From: UBA4732 sp963823075
GTDB taxonomy: Bacteria > Planctomycetota > Planctomycetia > Gemmatales > Gemmataceae
DNA: 64,000 bases
Direction of reading: 5' to 3'
Assembly: GCA_963823075.1 (NCBI GenBank)
Contig: CAWGKE010000001.1
Location: forward strand, 248,001 to 312,000
The translations under genes were made by a program, and so were the position numbers. The notes beneath the pieces were generated by a model, which had not been told where the DNA came from, did not search any database, and was given only the letters and a program-made list of their open reading frames with translations. This document shows, piece by piece, positions 44,656-54,316 of the stretch (its first letter is position 1; each line of letters starts with the position of its first letter).

Positions 44656-46555
44656 TCAGACCTCGGCCTCTTCCCACACGGTTTGATACGCCCCCGTCGC
44701 CTCGAAATGCTCGAACAATCGCCGGTAAAACGGCAGCGCGGACAGAGTAGCGCTGTCGCCCACCAGGAGGAGCTTGCGGCGCGCCCGCGTCAGAGCCACG
44801 TTGGTCCGTCGCACGTCGGCGAGGAAACCGATCTCATTTTCGGTGTTGCTGCGCACCAGCGACAGGACGACGGCCTCCTTCTCGCGGCCCTGGAAGCCGT
44901 CCACGCTGTCGATCTCCAGCCCCGCGACCGGCAGCAGCTCCCGCAGCCGCCGCACCTGGGCCGCGTAAGGGGCGATCACCGCCACGTCCTCCGGCCGCAC
45001 GCCGGCGTCGAGCAGCGCCTGTACTTTCCGCGCGACCAGCGCCGCCTCCTGCGGGTTCAGCCGGCTCTCGCCGTCCGGCTCACGCTCTTCGTCGTAGCCC
45101 GCTCCCGCCGTGTCGATGAACTGCACCGGCGCCTCCGTCAGGGCTTCACGCCGCACGCCGGGCAGCCCGTACAGCCGATGCGCCGCGACCGAGGCGTCGG
45201 CCCGCAGCGAACCGCCGTAGAACTCGATCGATGGGAATGCCATGATCGCCTCATTCATGCGATACTGCACGTCGAGAAGGCGTGTTATGCGATCGCCAAA
45301 TAGTTCAATCAATCGCTCCAGCAGGCTGACGCCGAAGCCCTGGCGCGGCCTCCTGAGACAGGACCGTCGGCGGCAGCTGGCAGGGATCGCCGGCCAGGAC
45401 GACGCGGTTGCAGCGCAGCAGCGGCGCCCAGCAACCCGGCTCCGTGGTCTGGCACGCCTCGTCGAGGACGAGCAGATCGAAGCGCCGGCCGCCCAGCACT
45501 TCGGGGTCGAGGCCCGTGGCCGTGGCGCAGAGGATGGGCGCCGCGTTGAGGATGCGATCGACGGCCTGGTCCTCCAGGCGACGGGCGTCGGCGAGGAGGG
45601 CGCGGGCCTCCTGGCGCATGTCGCGGCGGCCGCCGGGTTCCGGCTTGGCGCGCGTCCACTTGGCGGCCTTACGGAACAGGGAGAACGCCTCCTTCTGGAA
45701 CTTGCGGGCCTGGCGCATGTCGGGGTGGTCGTCCACCATCAGATCAAGCGTATGTTCGCGCAGCTGCGGCAGGACGCGGGCGGGGTGTCCCAGGCGAACC
45801 GCGTGTTCGCCGTGGGCCAGCAGCCGTTCGAGGAGGTTGTCCACCGCGAGGTTGCTGGGGGCGCAGACCAGCACCCGGTCGCCGCGGCGCACGGCCTGGC
45901 GGATCAGCTCCACCAGCGTTGTGGTCTTCCCGGTCCCCGGCGGCCCGTGGACCGCGGCCACATCGGACGCCGACAAAGCGAAGCGCACCGCCTCGCACTG
46001 CGATGGGTTCAGGGTTTCATCGAGAGGGGTAAAGTCGCATAAGGGCGCGAACGCCGGTGCGGCCTCGCCCAGCAGGACGCGCCGCAACTCGGCGAGGCGG
46101 TCGCCCTTGGCCGACGCCGCCCGGTCGAGCGCCTGCCGCTGGCGCAACCGGGCCGTCTCGTCGTCGGCGCGGTCCACGCGGAAAATCGCGTCTTCGTCCG
46201 CGTCGAGAGGGTCGTTGACGGCGATGCGCAGCAGCGATTCGTCTCGCTCGCAGACGACGCCGCGTCGGCCGGCGTCCCGCGCTTTGCCCTGCAGCGACAG
46301 CAGCACGGGCGATCCGACCTGCAACCGGGTCCACGGCAGCGCCGCCCCACCGCGCTTGGTCAGCGCCACGACGACGCGCCCGCCCAGCCCGGAAACCTCG
46401 TCGCGCACGACGAGGTCAAGCAGACAGTCGCCGCCGCGCTCGGCCTCGGCGGGGGAGAGCCGGCGGACGCGCTCCAATGTCTGCCGGGCCTCCGCCTCCG
46501 ACTCCATTTGCAGCATGGCGGCCAGGCGCCGAAAGTGTTCGTCCGGTGGGATCAT
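44656..46555 (-). CDS. Superfamily 1 DNA/RNA helicase (SMUBP2/Dna2-like), one frameshift
   Basis: About 633 residues. The start at 46555 (MIPPDEHFRRLAAML) is preferred. After an N-terminal beta-barrel-like region come Walker A GPPGTGKTTT, motif II LVLDEACQTTEP, motif III GDPCQLPPTV, motif V VDGFQGREKEAVVLSL and motif VI NVALTRARRKLLLVGD. The frame breaks near 45347, after TVLSQEAA, and resumes in QGFGVSLLERLIELFGDRIT. About two bases appear lost there. It would unwind nucleic acid with ATP, in the cytoplasm. The break lies between motifs III and IV and would remove the second RecA domain. Confidence 0.85.
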
Positions 46556-46571
46556 GGGAGGATCAAAGGAC

Positions 46572-46632
46572 CTCACGCAAAGACGCAAAGGCGCAAAGAG
46601 GTCTTCTTTGCGCCTTTGCGTCTTTGCGTGAG
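46572..46632. repeat. CGCAAAGACGCAAAG palindrome, copy 1
   Basis: Arms of 28 bases at 46572-46599 (CTCACGCAAAGACGCAAAGG...) and 46605-46632 around GGTCT. It lies between the helicase start and the NIPSNAP stop on the minus strand. A sister copy at 58526 shares the repeated CGCAAAG unit but differs in detail. Confidence 0.75.
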
Positions 46633-46644
46633 ATTAAGAAGTCT

Positions 46645-47118
46645 TCACTTGTTCGGGGCGTAGTCCGTCGGCGTGAGGTAGACCGAGTCCACCTTCGTCA
46701 CCAGCGGCCCGTCCTTTTCGGAATCGGCCTTGGCCTTCATCCAATCGGGGTCGTCGCGGAACCCATTCCAGGCCTTGTCGGCCGCGTCCTTGCTGGGGAA
46801 CGACAGGAGGTAAACGAGCGTCTCCTCGGCCGCCTTGTCGTCGAGCGGCTTCCAGAAGGCCTCGACCTTCATGCCGTGCTTCTCGAAGATCTTGAGGGTG
46901 TGGTCGCGGAAGCGGGCGTGCAGCGCGTCCGCCTTGCCCGGTGCGATGTGGTACGTTCGCAGCTCGTAGACGCGCTGTTCCACTGGCTTGTCTCCCTTGT
47001 CCGCGCTGGCGGCACGCACGGCCAGGGCGGTCGCGCCGGCGCCGATCCCCAGCGTCAGCACCCCGGCCAGCAGCCAGGTCCACCCACCGCCCATCTTGCT
47101 GAACATGCAACACGCCAT
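46645..47118 (-). CDS. Membrane-anchored NIPSNAP-family protein
   Basis: A 157-residue protein. An N-terminal membrane anchor (about residues 12-35, TWLLAGVLTLGIGAGATALA) precedes a NIPSNAP domain (about 48-152): VYELRTYHIAPGKADALHARF, HGMKVEAFWKPLD and YLLSFPSKDAADKAWNGFRDDPDW. These are ferredoxin-like ABM-related folds of unknown activity. The ORF begins MACCMF, with a Met-Cys-Cys start. The gene starts seven bases beyond the Uma2 gene's stop, so it is probably in one operon with it and the PQQ-type gene. Confidence 0.8.
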   Translation of the reverse strand: MACCMFSKMGGGWTWLLAGVLTLGIGAGATALAVRAASADKGDKPVEQRVYELRTYHIAPGKADALHARFRDHTLKIFEKHGMKVEAFWKPLDDKAAEETLVYLLSFPSKDAADKAWNGFRDDPDWMKAKADSEKDGPLVTKVDSVYLTPTDYAPNK

Positions 47119-47124
47119 GATTCG

Positions 47125-47805
47125 TCACTCCTCTCGCCGGCCGGCGCGCTCGAACCAGCGCCGCACCGACAATGTAAAGCCCGGCAGCACCGCGCCGCCG
47201 GTCAGGGTTTCGTCCTCGCCAATTTCCTCGAAGCGGTCCACGGCCGTGTAAATTCTCACCCGGCGCGTGTCTGGGTAGACCTGCCAGACGAGGTCGGCGC
47301 CGCCGGCGAAATACTCCCCGCGTTTGCGTTCCATTTCCTGTTCCGTGTTGCTCGCGCTGATGACCTCGACGGCCAAGTCCGGCCTACGACCGAGGATTCT
47401 GGTGCGAGGCAGAAGCCGGCTGGTGAATTGATGCCAGCCGAAGAAGGAAACGTCCGGCAGACGCACCTGCCTAGGCTCCATTTGGATCATGGCGTCCGCC
47501 CCCAGCACGATGCCGAGGTCGTGGCTCCCGAGGAACTCCTCCAGGAAGAAGCCTAAGACGACCGCCAGCCGCGACTCGTAATAGCTCATCGGCTTTTCCA
47601 CCAGCACGCCGTCCACTAGCTCGCACAAATGGCGTTTCCCTTCCACCGCCGCGATGACATCTTGCTCTGTCGCCGTGCCGGGACGCGGATCCAGAAGGAT
47701 TCGGGACGGGGGAATATACTTCAGGCGTTCCAAAAGCTCCGCCACCGTCTCCGGCGGGGCCGCCGGGACCGGGCCGGACGGCACGGGCACAGTCGCGATG
47801 TTCAT
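47125..47805 (-). CDS. Uma2-family PD-(D/E)XK nuclease-like protein 2
   Basis: A 226-residue protein. The Uma2 core is complete: RHLCELVDGVLVEKPM, VRLPDVSFFGWHQF, PDLAVEVISASNTEQEMERK and a GADLVWQVYPDTRRVRIY strand. The Asp (PDV), Glu (AVEV) and Lys (ERKRGEYF) positions fit the PD-(D/E)XK pattern. The N-terminal 40 residues are Pro/Ala-rich. It lies between a PQQ-propeller gene and a NIPSNAP gene. Its biological target is unknown. Confidence 0.8.
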   Translation of the reverse strand: MNIATVPVPSGPVPAAPPETVAELLERLKYIPPSRILLDPRPGTATEQDVIAAVEGKRHLCELVDGVLVEKPMSYYESRLAVVLGFFLEEFLGSHDLGIVLGADAMIQMEPRQVRLPDVSFFGWHQFTSRLLPRTRILGRRPDLAVEVISASNTEQEMERKRGEYFAGGADLVWQVYPDTRRVRIYTAVDRFEEIGEDETLTGGAVLPGFTLSVRRWFERAGRREE

Positions 47806-47839
47806 CGCCTCGCTCCTTTCTCGGATCGGGCCGCATCCG

Positions 47840-49138
47840 TCACTGCCCCGCCGATTTGCCCGACTTGCCGATGCAGATGAGGTCGCTCTTGCCCCGAATA
47901 TAAAGCCGGTTGTTCGACACCGCCGGCGAGGCGATCACGCCCTCGCCGAGGCTGTTCTTCGCCAACAGCTTGTACTCCTTCGGGTTCGCTTCAAACACAT
48001 ACGCGTCGCCGTCCTCGTTGACCGCGTAGATCTTGCCGTCAATCAGCACGGGAGACGAGCTGAAATGTCCGCCGAGCCGCTTCGTCCACTTTTCGTCGCC
48101 GGTTTTCGGGTCGTGGCAGGAGGCGAAGCCGTCGTCGTTGACGCAGTAGAGGTAGTCGCCGGAGGCCAGCAGCGTCGGCACGTAGGAATAGGACTTCTGG
48201 TCCTTCCAGACGAGGCCCGTCTTCGTCACGTCCCCCTTGCCGGGCTGCAGCGCGATCAGACTGCGGCCCGCGCCGCCCTCGCCAGCATTGGCGATGACCA
48301 GGCCGCCCGCCAGGATCGGCGACGCCACAGTTCGCAGCGGGTGGCTGGGGAAGCTCCAAACGTAGTTCCAGTTTTCCGCGCCGCCGGCCGGGTCGTAGCC
48401 GGCGACGCCCGCCGTACTGGCTACGATCAGCTCCGGTTGGCCCTTCGCGTCCTCCCGGATGAACGGCGTCGAGTAGCAGGCGCGAAACGACTTGCGCCGG
48501 GCTTTCCAGGCGTCCGTGCCGTCCTTGGCGTTGAAGGCCATCACGGTCGAGGGAGCGGTCGTATCGTAATTCTGCGACGCGCCTTGATCGTCGGCCACGT
48601 ACACGCGCCCGTCGTAGACCATCGGCGAGACGCCGGCGCCGTGTTCGCTCTCGTAACTGCCGAGATCGCGGTTCCAGACCTTCTCTCCCTTGAAATCGTA
48701 AGCGGTCAGCTGCAAATCCTTGCCGTCCCAAAAGACGGCGTAGACGCGCTCGCCGTCCGTCGCCGGGGTGGACGAGGACAACGTGTTCTTGGGGTGGGTG
48801 TGGGCGGCCGAGCCGGGTGCGGTCTTCTTCCAGAGGACTTCGCCGGAGTCGGCGTTGAGGCAGAACAGCCAGCGCTCGGCCCCGTCCTCGGCGGCCGACT
48901 GAACGAACAGCCTGTCGCCCCAGACGATCGGCGACGAGTTGCCTCGGCCGGGGATCGGAACTTTCCAGAGGACGCCGTCCTTGTCGGACCACTGGACGGG
49001 CACGTCTTTGTCGGTCGAAACGCCCGCCCCGTTGGGGCCGCGGAAGCGCGGCCAGTCGTCAGCGGCGTGGGAGGCGGCCGCGCACAGCAGGCCGCAGAGG
49101 GCCGGGAGAATCCACATTGCAGTCGGTCGTCGGTGCAT
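47840..49138 (-). CDS. Secreted PQQ-like beta-propeller protein
   Basis: A 432-residue protein. The start at 49138 is chosen for the signal peptide (about residues 8-26, MWILPALCGLLCAAASHA). The mature protein has an RFRGPNGAG start and repeated blades typical of planctomycete outer-membrane or periplasmic WD/PQQ-like propellers: DKDGVLWKVPIPGRGNSSPI, GDRLFVQSAAEDG, ADSGEVLWKKTAPGS, DGRVYVADDQGASQNY and NEDGDAYVFEANPKEYKLL. It lacks clear quinone-binding residues, so an enzymatic role is not claimed. It lies downstream of the MogA gene on the same strand. Confidence 0.85.
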   Translation of the reverse strand: MHRRPTAMWILPALCGLLCAAASHAADDWPRFRGPNGAGVSTDKDVPVQWSDKDGVLWKVPIPGRGNSSPIVWGDRLFVQSAAEDGAERWLFCLNADSGEVLWKKTAPGSAAHTHPKNTLSSSTPATDGERVYAVFWDGKDLQLTAYDFKGEKVWNRDLGSYESEHGAGVSPMVYDGRVYVADDQGASQNYDTTAPSTVMAFNAKDGTDAWKARRKSFRACYSTPFIREDAKGQPELIVASTAGVAGYDPAGGAENWNYVWSFPSHPLRTVASPILAGGLVIANAGEGGAGRSLIALQPGKGDVTKTGLVWKDQKSYSYVPTLLASGDYLYCVNDDGFASCHDPKTGDEKWTKRLGGHFSSSPVLIDGKIYAVNEDGDAYVFEANPKEYKLLAKNSLGEGVIASPAVSNNRLYIRGKSDLICIGKSGKSAGQ

Positions 49139-49235
49139 GGCAGTCGTTGCTCCGGCGCGAGGAAACGGGGAGTAGGCGCTAGGGAATAGCGTAATGCAGC
49201 GGGAGGCGTTTGTCTTGCCTTTTTCGTCCGCCTTC

Positions 49236-49772
49236 CTACGAGGATTTCGGCCGGAACGCTTTGACCACTGCTTCATTGGTCGTCAGGTACGGCCCTTCGA
49301 TCAGGTCGATGCAATACGGGATCGCCGGAAAGACGGCGAGCAGGCAGTCGCGGATGGCGCTGGGCTTGCCCGGCAGGTTGACGATCAGCGAGCGGCCGCG
49401 AATCCCGGCGATCTGCCGCGACAGGATGGCCGTCGGCACCACCTTCAGCGACACGGCCCGCATCAGCTCGCCGAAGCCGTCCAGCAATTTGTCGCAGACG
49501 GCCTCCGTCGCTTCCGGCGTCACGTCGCGGCCGGCCGGCCCCGTGCCGCCGGTCGTCACCACGAGACAGCAATTTTCGCGGTCGCACAACTCCTTCAAGG
49601 TCGATTCGATCAGCGGCCGCTCGTCCGGGATGAGTCGGGCGACCGGCTCCCAGGGACACGACAGGATCTCAGTGAGGCAGGAATGAATGGCGGGGCCGCC
49701 GAGATCCTGGTAGACGCCGCGGCTGGCTCGGTCGGACACGGTCACGACGCCGATGCGGATGGGGGGAGTCAT
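49236..49772 (-). CDS. mog: Molybdopterin adenylyltransferase MogA/MoaB family
   Basis: A 178-residue protein of the MogA family, which adenylylates molybdopterin before molybdenum insertion. Conserved features are IGVVTVSDRASRGVYQDLGGP (start), LVVTTGGTGPAGRDVTPEAT (the TGGTG phosphate-binding loop plus RDVTPEA) and SLIVNLPGKPSAI (NLPG motif). Length and motif order are complete. It is a cytoplasmic protein that probably acts in molybdenum cofactor synthesis. It is separated from the divergent Ada-like gene by 102 bases. Confidence 0.9.
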   Translation of the reverse strand: MTPPIRIGVVTVSDRASRGVYQDLGGPAIHSCLTEILSCPWEPVARLIPDERPLIESTLKELCDRENCCLVVTTGGTGPAGRDVTPEATEAVCDKLLDGFGELMRAVSLKVVPTAILSRQIAGIRGRSLIVNLPGKPSAIRDCLLAVFPAIPYCIDLIEGPYLTTNEAVVKAFRPKSS

Positions 49773-49874
49773 GGCGCTATCTTACGACGAGGAAGGAAAG
49801 CAGGCGAGCCGCGCAAGAATCGGATAGACGGTTTGCTCGCCGCCGTTTTATGCTGGCCGTCGGAGGTCAAAGCG

Positions 49875-50733
49875 ATGGCGAAATCGGAGATGAGCGAGGC
49901 CCACGTCGAGGCGGTGCCGCCGCACCTGCCGCTACATCGAGACCAACCTGGAAACGCCGCTCACTCTCGCCGCCCTCGGCGAACGCGCCGGGGTCAGCCC
50001 GTCGCACCTCCAGCGTCTGTTCAAGCGCGTCACGGGGATCACGCCGCGCCAGTACGCCGACGCCTGCCGCCTCGGCCGGCTCAAGTCGCGGCTCAAGGAA
50101 CGGAGGACGGTGACAATGGCCCTCTTTGAAGCGGGATATGGATCGACCAGCCGCCTGTACGAGCGCTCGTCCGGCCAGCTTGGCATGACGCCTGCCGCCT
50201 ACCAGCGCGGCGGCCCCGCCGTGAAAATCCGCTACACCCTCATCTCGTGCCCGTTGGGCCGGCTGCTGCTGGCGGCCACCGAGCGCGGCGTGTGCAGCGT
50301 TTGCCTCGGCGACGAGGACGGCCCCCTCGAAGCCGCGCTGCGGGCCGAATACCCCGCCGCCGAGGTGCGCCGCGACGACGCCGGACTCAATCCGTGGGCC
50401 GGCGATCTGCTCGGCCATCTCGACGGCCGGTTGCCGCACCTGCATTTGCCGATCGACGTGCGCGCCACCGCCTTCCAACGGCGTGTCTGGCAGGAATTGC
50501 TCGCCATTCCCTACGGCGGCACCCGGACCTATTCGGAGATCGCCAGGGCGCTGGGCGAACCGACGGCGGCGCGGGCGGTGGCGCGGGCCTGCGCGACCAA
50601 TCCGGTGGCCGTGCTGATCCCGTGTCATCGGGTGGTGCGCGAGGGCGGCGCGCTCGGCGGGTACCGATGGGGGCTGGAACGCAAGAAGGCGCTGCTGGAT
50701 CGGGAGCGAAACGCCGATCAAGGGATCAGTTAG
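49875..50733 (+). CDS. Ada-like regulator/methyltransferase without N-terminal Zn domain, one frameshift
   Basis: About 285 residues. After the start MAKSEMSEAHVEAV the frame breaks at 49917, where one extra C precedes RRTCRYIETNLET. An AraC-type helix-turn-helix domain follows (LAALGERAGVSPSHLQRLFK, ITPRQYADACRLGRLK). Then comes a complete O6-methylguanine-DNA methyltransferase with the active site PCHRVVREGGALGGYRWG (Cys of PCHRV). Unlike E. coli Ada, the methylphosphotriester-accepting zinc domain is missing. Alkylation-damage repair and its regulation are the probable role. The stop lies inside the following palindrome. Confidence 0.85.
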
Positions 50734-50789
50734 CCGCGACGCGCAGCGGAGCGCTCTTCCCCGAGCGCTCCGCTGCGCGTCGCGGCTAA
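50730..50789. repeat. Palindrome TTAGCCGCGACGCG type, copy 2
   Basis: Perfect 27-base arms at 50730-50756 and 50763-50789 around six bases. The stop codon of the Ada-like gene is in the left arm. It is a sister of the copy at 39887. Confidence 0.8.
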
Positions 50790-50791
50790 CC

Positions 50792-51778
50792 CTACGGCGC
50801 CAGCCGATCGGCCGTCGCCGCGCAACGGAGCGTCACCGTCCGCCCCTCGCGGTGGGTTGTTCCCGTACCCAGCAGCCGGAGCAACGGCGCCAGCGCAGGC
50901 TCGACGCCTGGCAGCAGGTCAACCCCCTGGGCGATCTCGCAAGCCGCCTGAATGTTCTGATCGAGTTCACTGGCGTCGGCCTCGGTGGGCGCGCGGAAGA
51001 CGAACTCGCCGCGAACCTCGTCGCCGAAGCGGACGCCGCCCTGCACGCTCTCGGCGTGGCGCAGCACCGGCCGCAGCACTGTCTCCAGGCCAAAGTCGGT
51101 CAGCCGTGGGATGGGGCCGAGCTTCCGAAGGGAGACGGCCAGCCAGACGGTCTGGTCGCGGTCCACCTCCCGCAGCAGATCGCTCAAGCAGGCGTCTTGC
51201 AACTCCGCGGCATTCGGAGAAACGGCGTAATTCAGGGCCGCCAGCAGCCTCGGGCGCGAAGTCGAAGCGGCAAGCACATCGCCGACCGGCGCCAGGTCGG
51301 TCGCGGGGCCGTGAGCCGGGCCAGGCGCCTCGTAGAACCGGAACGGCCCGTCCGACGCCTCCCGCAGCAGGCCCCGTCCAGCCCGGAGCCGCGATGCGTC
51401 GAACCGGCCCTTCAGCAGCACCAACGGCTGGTTCAGGTCCGGCGGCGCGAAGACGAATTGCAGCCGTTCCACATCATGGAGCGGGTCGGCGCCGAGGCAA
51501 TCCAGCCAGGGGCGAACCGTCCCTTCGCCTTCGAGGAACCGGCGCAGCGGAGCGACGAGGCCGCGGCCGGCCGGCGTTTCGAGGGCCTGCCGCAGGTGGA
51601 TCGTGTACACCGCGCCGGCGTCCGGCGGCAGGTAGCCGTCGAGGGCGCCGTCGGCGAACGCAGGGCCGGCCGCCGCCTCCGCCGGGTGCGGCGCCGCCGT
51701 CCCGGAACAGCCCGCCGCGCCCAGCAGCGCGGCGGCCGGAAAGATACATCCATACCAGAGAAATGAACGCTTTTTCAT
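50792..51778 (-). CDS. Lipoprotein of unknown function
   Basis: A 328-residue protein. The start at 51778 (MKKRSFLWYGCIFPAAALLG) gives a lipoprotein signal with lipobox LGAAGC (Cys24). The mature sequence has DGYLPPDAGAVYTIHLRQAL and LRRFLEGEGTVRPWLDCLG, then GPFRFYEAPGPAHG and a long helical C-terminus. The layout is like planctomycete secreted proteins assessed as DUF3352-like. I am unsure about this assignment. It is upstream of nothing obviously related; the histidine kinase gene starts 38 bases away in the same direction. Confidence 0.65.
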   Translation of the reverse strand: MKKRSFLWYGCIFPAAALLGAAGCSGTAAPHPAEAAAGPAFADGALDGYLPPDAGAVYTIHLRQALETPAGRGLVAPLRRFLEGEGTVRPWLDCLGADPLHDVERLQFVFAPPDLNQPLVLLKGRFDASRLRAGRGLLREASDGPFRFYEAPGPAHGPATDLAPVGDVLAASTSRPRLLAALNYAVSPNAAELQDACLSDLLREVDRDQTVWLAVSLRKLGPIPRLTDFGLETVLRPVLRHAESVQGGVRFGDEVRGEFVFRAPTEADASELDQNIQAACEIAQGVDLLPGVEPALAPLLRLLGTGTTHREGRTVTLRCAATADRLAP

Positions 51779-51816
51779 GACATCGGCCACGGCGACCCGC
51801 TTCCCCTATCTCCATT

Positions 51817-53700
51817 CTACCGCGCGGAAGGCGGCGACGATTCGGGCGGCGGGTTCCGTGGCAGGACGAAGCCGAATGTGCTCCCCTCGCCGACCTTGCT
51901 TTCCACCCAGATTTCGCCGCCCATCCGCCGGACCAGGCGATGCGACACCGCCAGACCCAGCCCCGCGCCCGTCGGCGCCCGGAACTCGTCCCAGACGCGC
52001 CCCTGCTCCTCCGGCGCGACGCCGGCGCCCGTGTCCGTCACCTCGACCCGCAGCGCCGGCGCCGCCGCCGAAACCGGGGCGGCGTCGCGGGCGGGGCGGT
52101 CCACCCACTGACATCGGATCGTCACCGTGCCGTTCGGCGGCGTGAACTTGACCGCGTTGGAAAGCAGGTTGTAGACCACTTGCTTGAACCGCACCGGGTC
52201 CGCGGCCATCTCGCCCGGACCCGGCGGCTCGAAATGCACCGACAAGTTCTTCTCCACCGCCAGCGGCTCCAGGGCCGACAGCACCGCCCGTACCGCATCG
52301 CCGGGCGCGAACCCCTCCGGCCGCAAGCGCATCCGCCCCGTCTCCGTCTCCGCCACGTCGAGCACGTCGATAATCAGCGCCAGCAGCTGCTCGCCGGCCC
52401 GCAGCACGTCATTGACGTAATCGGCCTGCTTCGCGTTCAGCAGGCCGAACCGCTGCGCGGCCAGCAGGCGCGACATGCCGATGATCGCGTTCAGCGGCGT
52501 GCGCAGCTCGTGGCTGACCCGCGCCAAAAACTCGCTCTTGGCCTCGTTCGCCGCCTCGGCCGCCTCCTTGTCCTGGCGCAGCCTTTCACGCTCTTTACGC
52601 TCCGTAATGTCCGTACACGTCCCGATCCACTCTCGCACCGAGCCGTCCGGGTTGACGATCGGCACGCCGCGGCAGACGAAGCAGCGGTGGTCGCCGCCCG
52701 CCGAACGCAGTCGGCATTCCGCCTCGAACAAGTGCTGCTCCCGCACCGCCCGCCCCCACTGCTCCAGCACGCCCGGCCGGTCCTCGGGGTGGACCGCGTC
52801 CAGCCAGCCGGCCCCGCGCACCTGTTCGCCGCTCTGCCCGGTGAACGTCTGCCACGCGGGCAGGTCGGCCACCACCTCGCCCTCCGCGTTGGTTCGCCAC
52901 ATCAGCTGCGACACCGCCCCGATGTACTGGCGATAGCCCTCTTCCTGCTCGCGCAGGCTGCTCAGGCTCTGCGCCAGCGACAGGCCGATCTGGTTGAAAT
53001 CGACGATGAGTTGGGCGATCTCATTCGGCCCTTTGACCCGCTCCATCTCGAATCGCCCGGCCAGCAGGTGGCCGGCCGCGTGGCGCAGCCGGTCGATCGG
53101 CCGCGTCACGCTCCGCGCCACGCGCCAGGCGATCACCAGCGACGCCAGGGTAACGACCACCAGGGCGCCGGCAATGACCCAGCCGCTCTGCCACGCCTGC
53201 CGCTCCGCCTGCTCGCGTCGGCTGGCCAGAATCGCTTCCTCGTCGGACAGGATAGCCGCGAGCTGTCGCTGGATGGGGTCAGTCGTCTCCTGAGCCGGCG
53301 GCCGCGGCTCCTTCTCAATCCGTTGATGCCACTGATCCTCCTGGTCGCGCAGGGTCCGCAGGCGTTCCTCCTGTTTCGGCTCGCCGCGCGCCAGTTCCTG
53401 TGCCGCGTGATTGCCCTCCAGGAGGGCCTGACGGCTGGCTTCGTAGCGTGATTTCCATCGATCCGGGTCGCTGACAGGGCCGTATTGCACCGTCAGGATC
53501 ATACGATCCAGCTGATCCTGCTGCTGCAAGACGTTGACGACGAGTTGATGACTGCGCCGCTCCTGGCTGAGGGCGTCGAGGAGTTGGTAGAGGACGCTCA
53601 GGGAGATCAGCGCGACGCCGACGAACAGCGCCAGCGGAATGCCCGACCCGATCAGTAGCCGCGCCCGCAGCGAGTTCAGAGGCGGCGGGCGCGGGGTCAT
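51817..53700 (-). CDS. Membrane histidine kinase with HAMP and PAS domains
   Basis: A 627-residue protein. Two membrane helices, about residues 14-38 and 174-194, flank a helical extracytoplasmic sensor (four-helix-bundle type). A HAMP segment (about 195-248) leads to a PAS/PAC domain (about 258-370). The HisKA dimerisation domain has the phospho-acceptor FLARVSHELRTPLN (His397). The ATPase domain has NLLSNAVKF (N box), DTGAGVAPEE (G1) and GAGLGLAVSHRLV (G2). It would autophosphorylate and pass phosphate to a receiver, most likely the single-domain regulator encoded 37 bases upstream. Confidence 0.9.
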   Translation of the reverse strand: MTPRPPPLNSLRARLLIGSGIPLALFVGVALISLSVLYQLLDALSQERRSHQLVVNVLQQQDQLDRMILTVQYGPVSDPDRWKSRYEASRQALLEGNHAAQELARGEPKQEERLRTLRDQEDQWHQRIEKEPRPPAQETTDPIQRQLAAILSDEEAILASRREQAERQAWQSGWVIAGALVVVTLASLVIAWRVARSVTRPIDRLRHAAGHLLAGRFEMERVKGPNEIAQLIVDFNQIGLSLAQSLSSLREQEEGYRQYIGAVSQLMWRTNAEGEVVADLPAWQTFTGQSGEQVRGAGWLDAVHPEDRPGVLEQWGRAVREQHLFEAECRLRSAGGDHRCFVCRGVPIVNPDGSVREWIGTCTDITERKERERLRQDKEAAEAANEAKSEFLARVSHELRTPLNAIIGMSRLLAAQRFGLLNAKQADYVNDVLRAGEQLLALIIDVLDVAETETGRMRLRPEGFAPGDAVRAVLSALEPLAVEKNLSVHFEPPGPGEMAADPVRFKQVVYNLLSNAVKFTPPNGTVTIRCQWVDRPARDAAPVSAAAPALRVEVTDTGAGVAPEEQGRVWDEFRAPTGAGLGLAVSHRLVRRMGGEIWVESKVGEGSTFGFVLPRNPPPESSPPSAR

Positions 53701-53737
53701 GGCGGGGGCTCCAGCCGAAGGGCGGCGGGCGGCCCAC

Positions 53738-54133
53738 TCAGCGGACCCCGTTGGGGGGCCTCGCGGGCGCCGCCATTCCACGGGCGATCCGTTCCAGGAA
53801 CGTGTAGGGATCGTCGGTGATCGGCTTGGTGATGAAGTCCACGCATCCCGCCTCACGGGCCTGCTGGATGTCGCGCGACAGCGCATGGGCGGACAGGACC
53901 ACAATCGGGATCGACGCCGTCGTCCAGTCGGCCTTGAGCCGTCGGGCCAGGGTCAGGCCGTCCATGCCGGGCAGCTGAATGTCCATCAAGATCAGGTCGG
54001 GGCGGCGCGTTCGCAGGAACTCCAGCGCCGCCTCGGCGGACTCGACCTCCTGCACCTCGAACTGAAACTGGAGCAGGTCGCGAACCAGCTTCCGGTTGAG
54101 CGGGTGGTCTTCGACCACCAGAACAAAGGCCAT
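53738..54133 (-). CDS. Single-domain response regulator
   Basis: A 131-residue protein. The start at 54133 (MAFVLVVEDHPLNRKLV) sets Glu8/Asp9 as the acidic pocket, Asp51 (LILMDIQLPGMDG) as the phospho-acceptor and Lys103 (DFITKPI) as the conserved lysine. There is no output domain. The arrangement is CheY-like or a phosphotransfer relay. It is the first gene of a two-gene operon with the histidine kinase. Confidence 0.9.
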   Translation of the reverse strand: MAFVLVVEDHPLNRKLVRDLLQFQFEVQEVESAEAALEFLRTRRPDLILMDIQLPGMDGLTLARRLKADWTTASIPIVVLSAHALSRDIQQAREAGCVDFITKPITDDPYTFLERIARGMAAPARPPNGVR

Positions 54134-54316
54134 GAGAGGTGTCCTTCCAGTTCTCCGGGCCAATTCCTGACGCGGAGCTCGCCGCGCTGGCGGCGGGACG
54201 GTTTCCAGACGGGAATGGCAATCGCGGAATCGCTCGCGCTGCGACCCCTCAAACGATCGACGGGAGCTTTGAGCCAAGTTCCGGGAAACCCAGGGTCGAA
54301 GGAAAGGCCGGCGCCG

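Noticed and set aside
46572..46632. Possible CRISPR or tandem repeat from CGCAAAG units
   Set aside because: It is a single palindrome, without regular spacers and without cas genes anywhere in the window.
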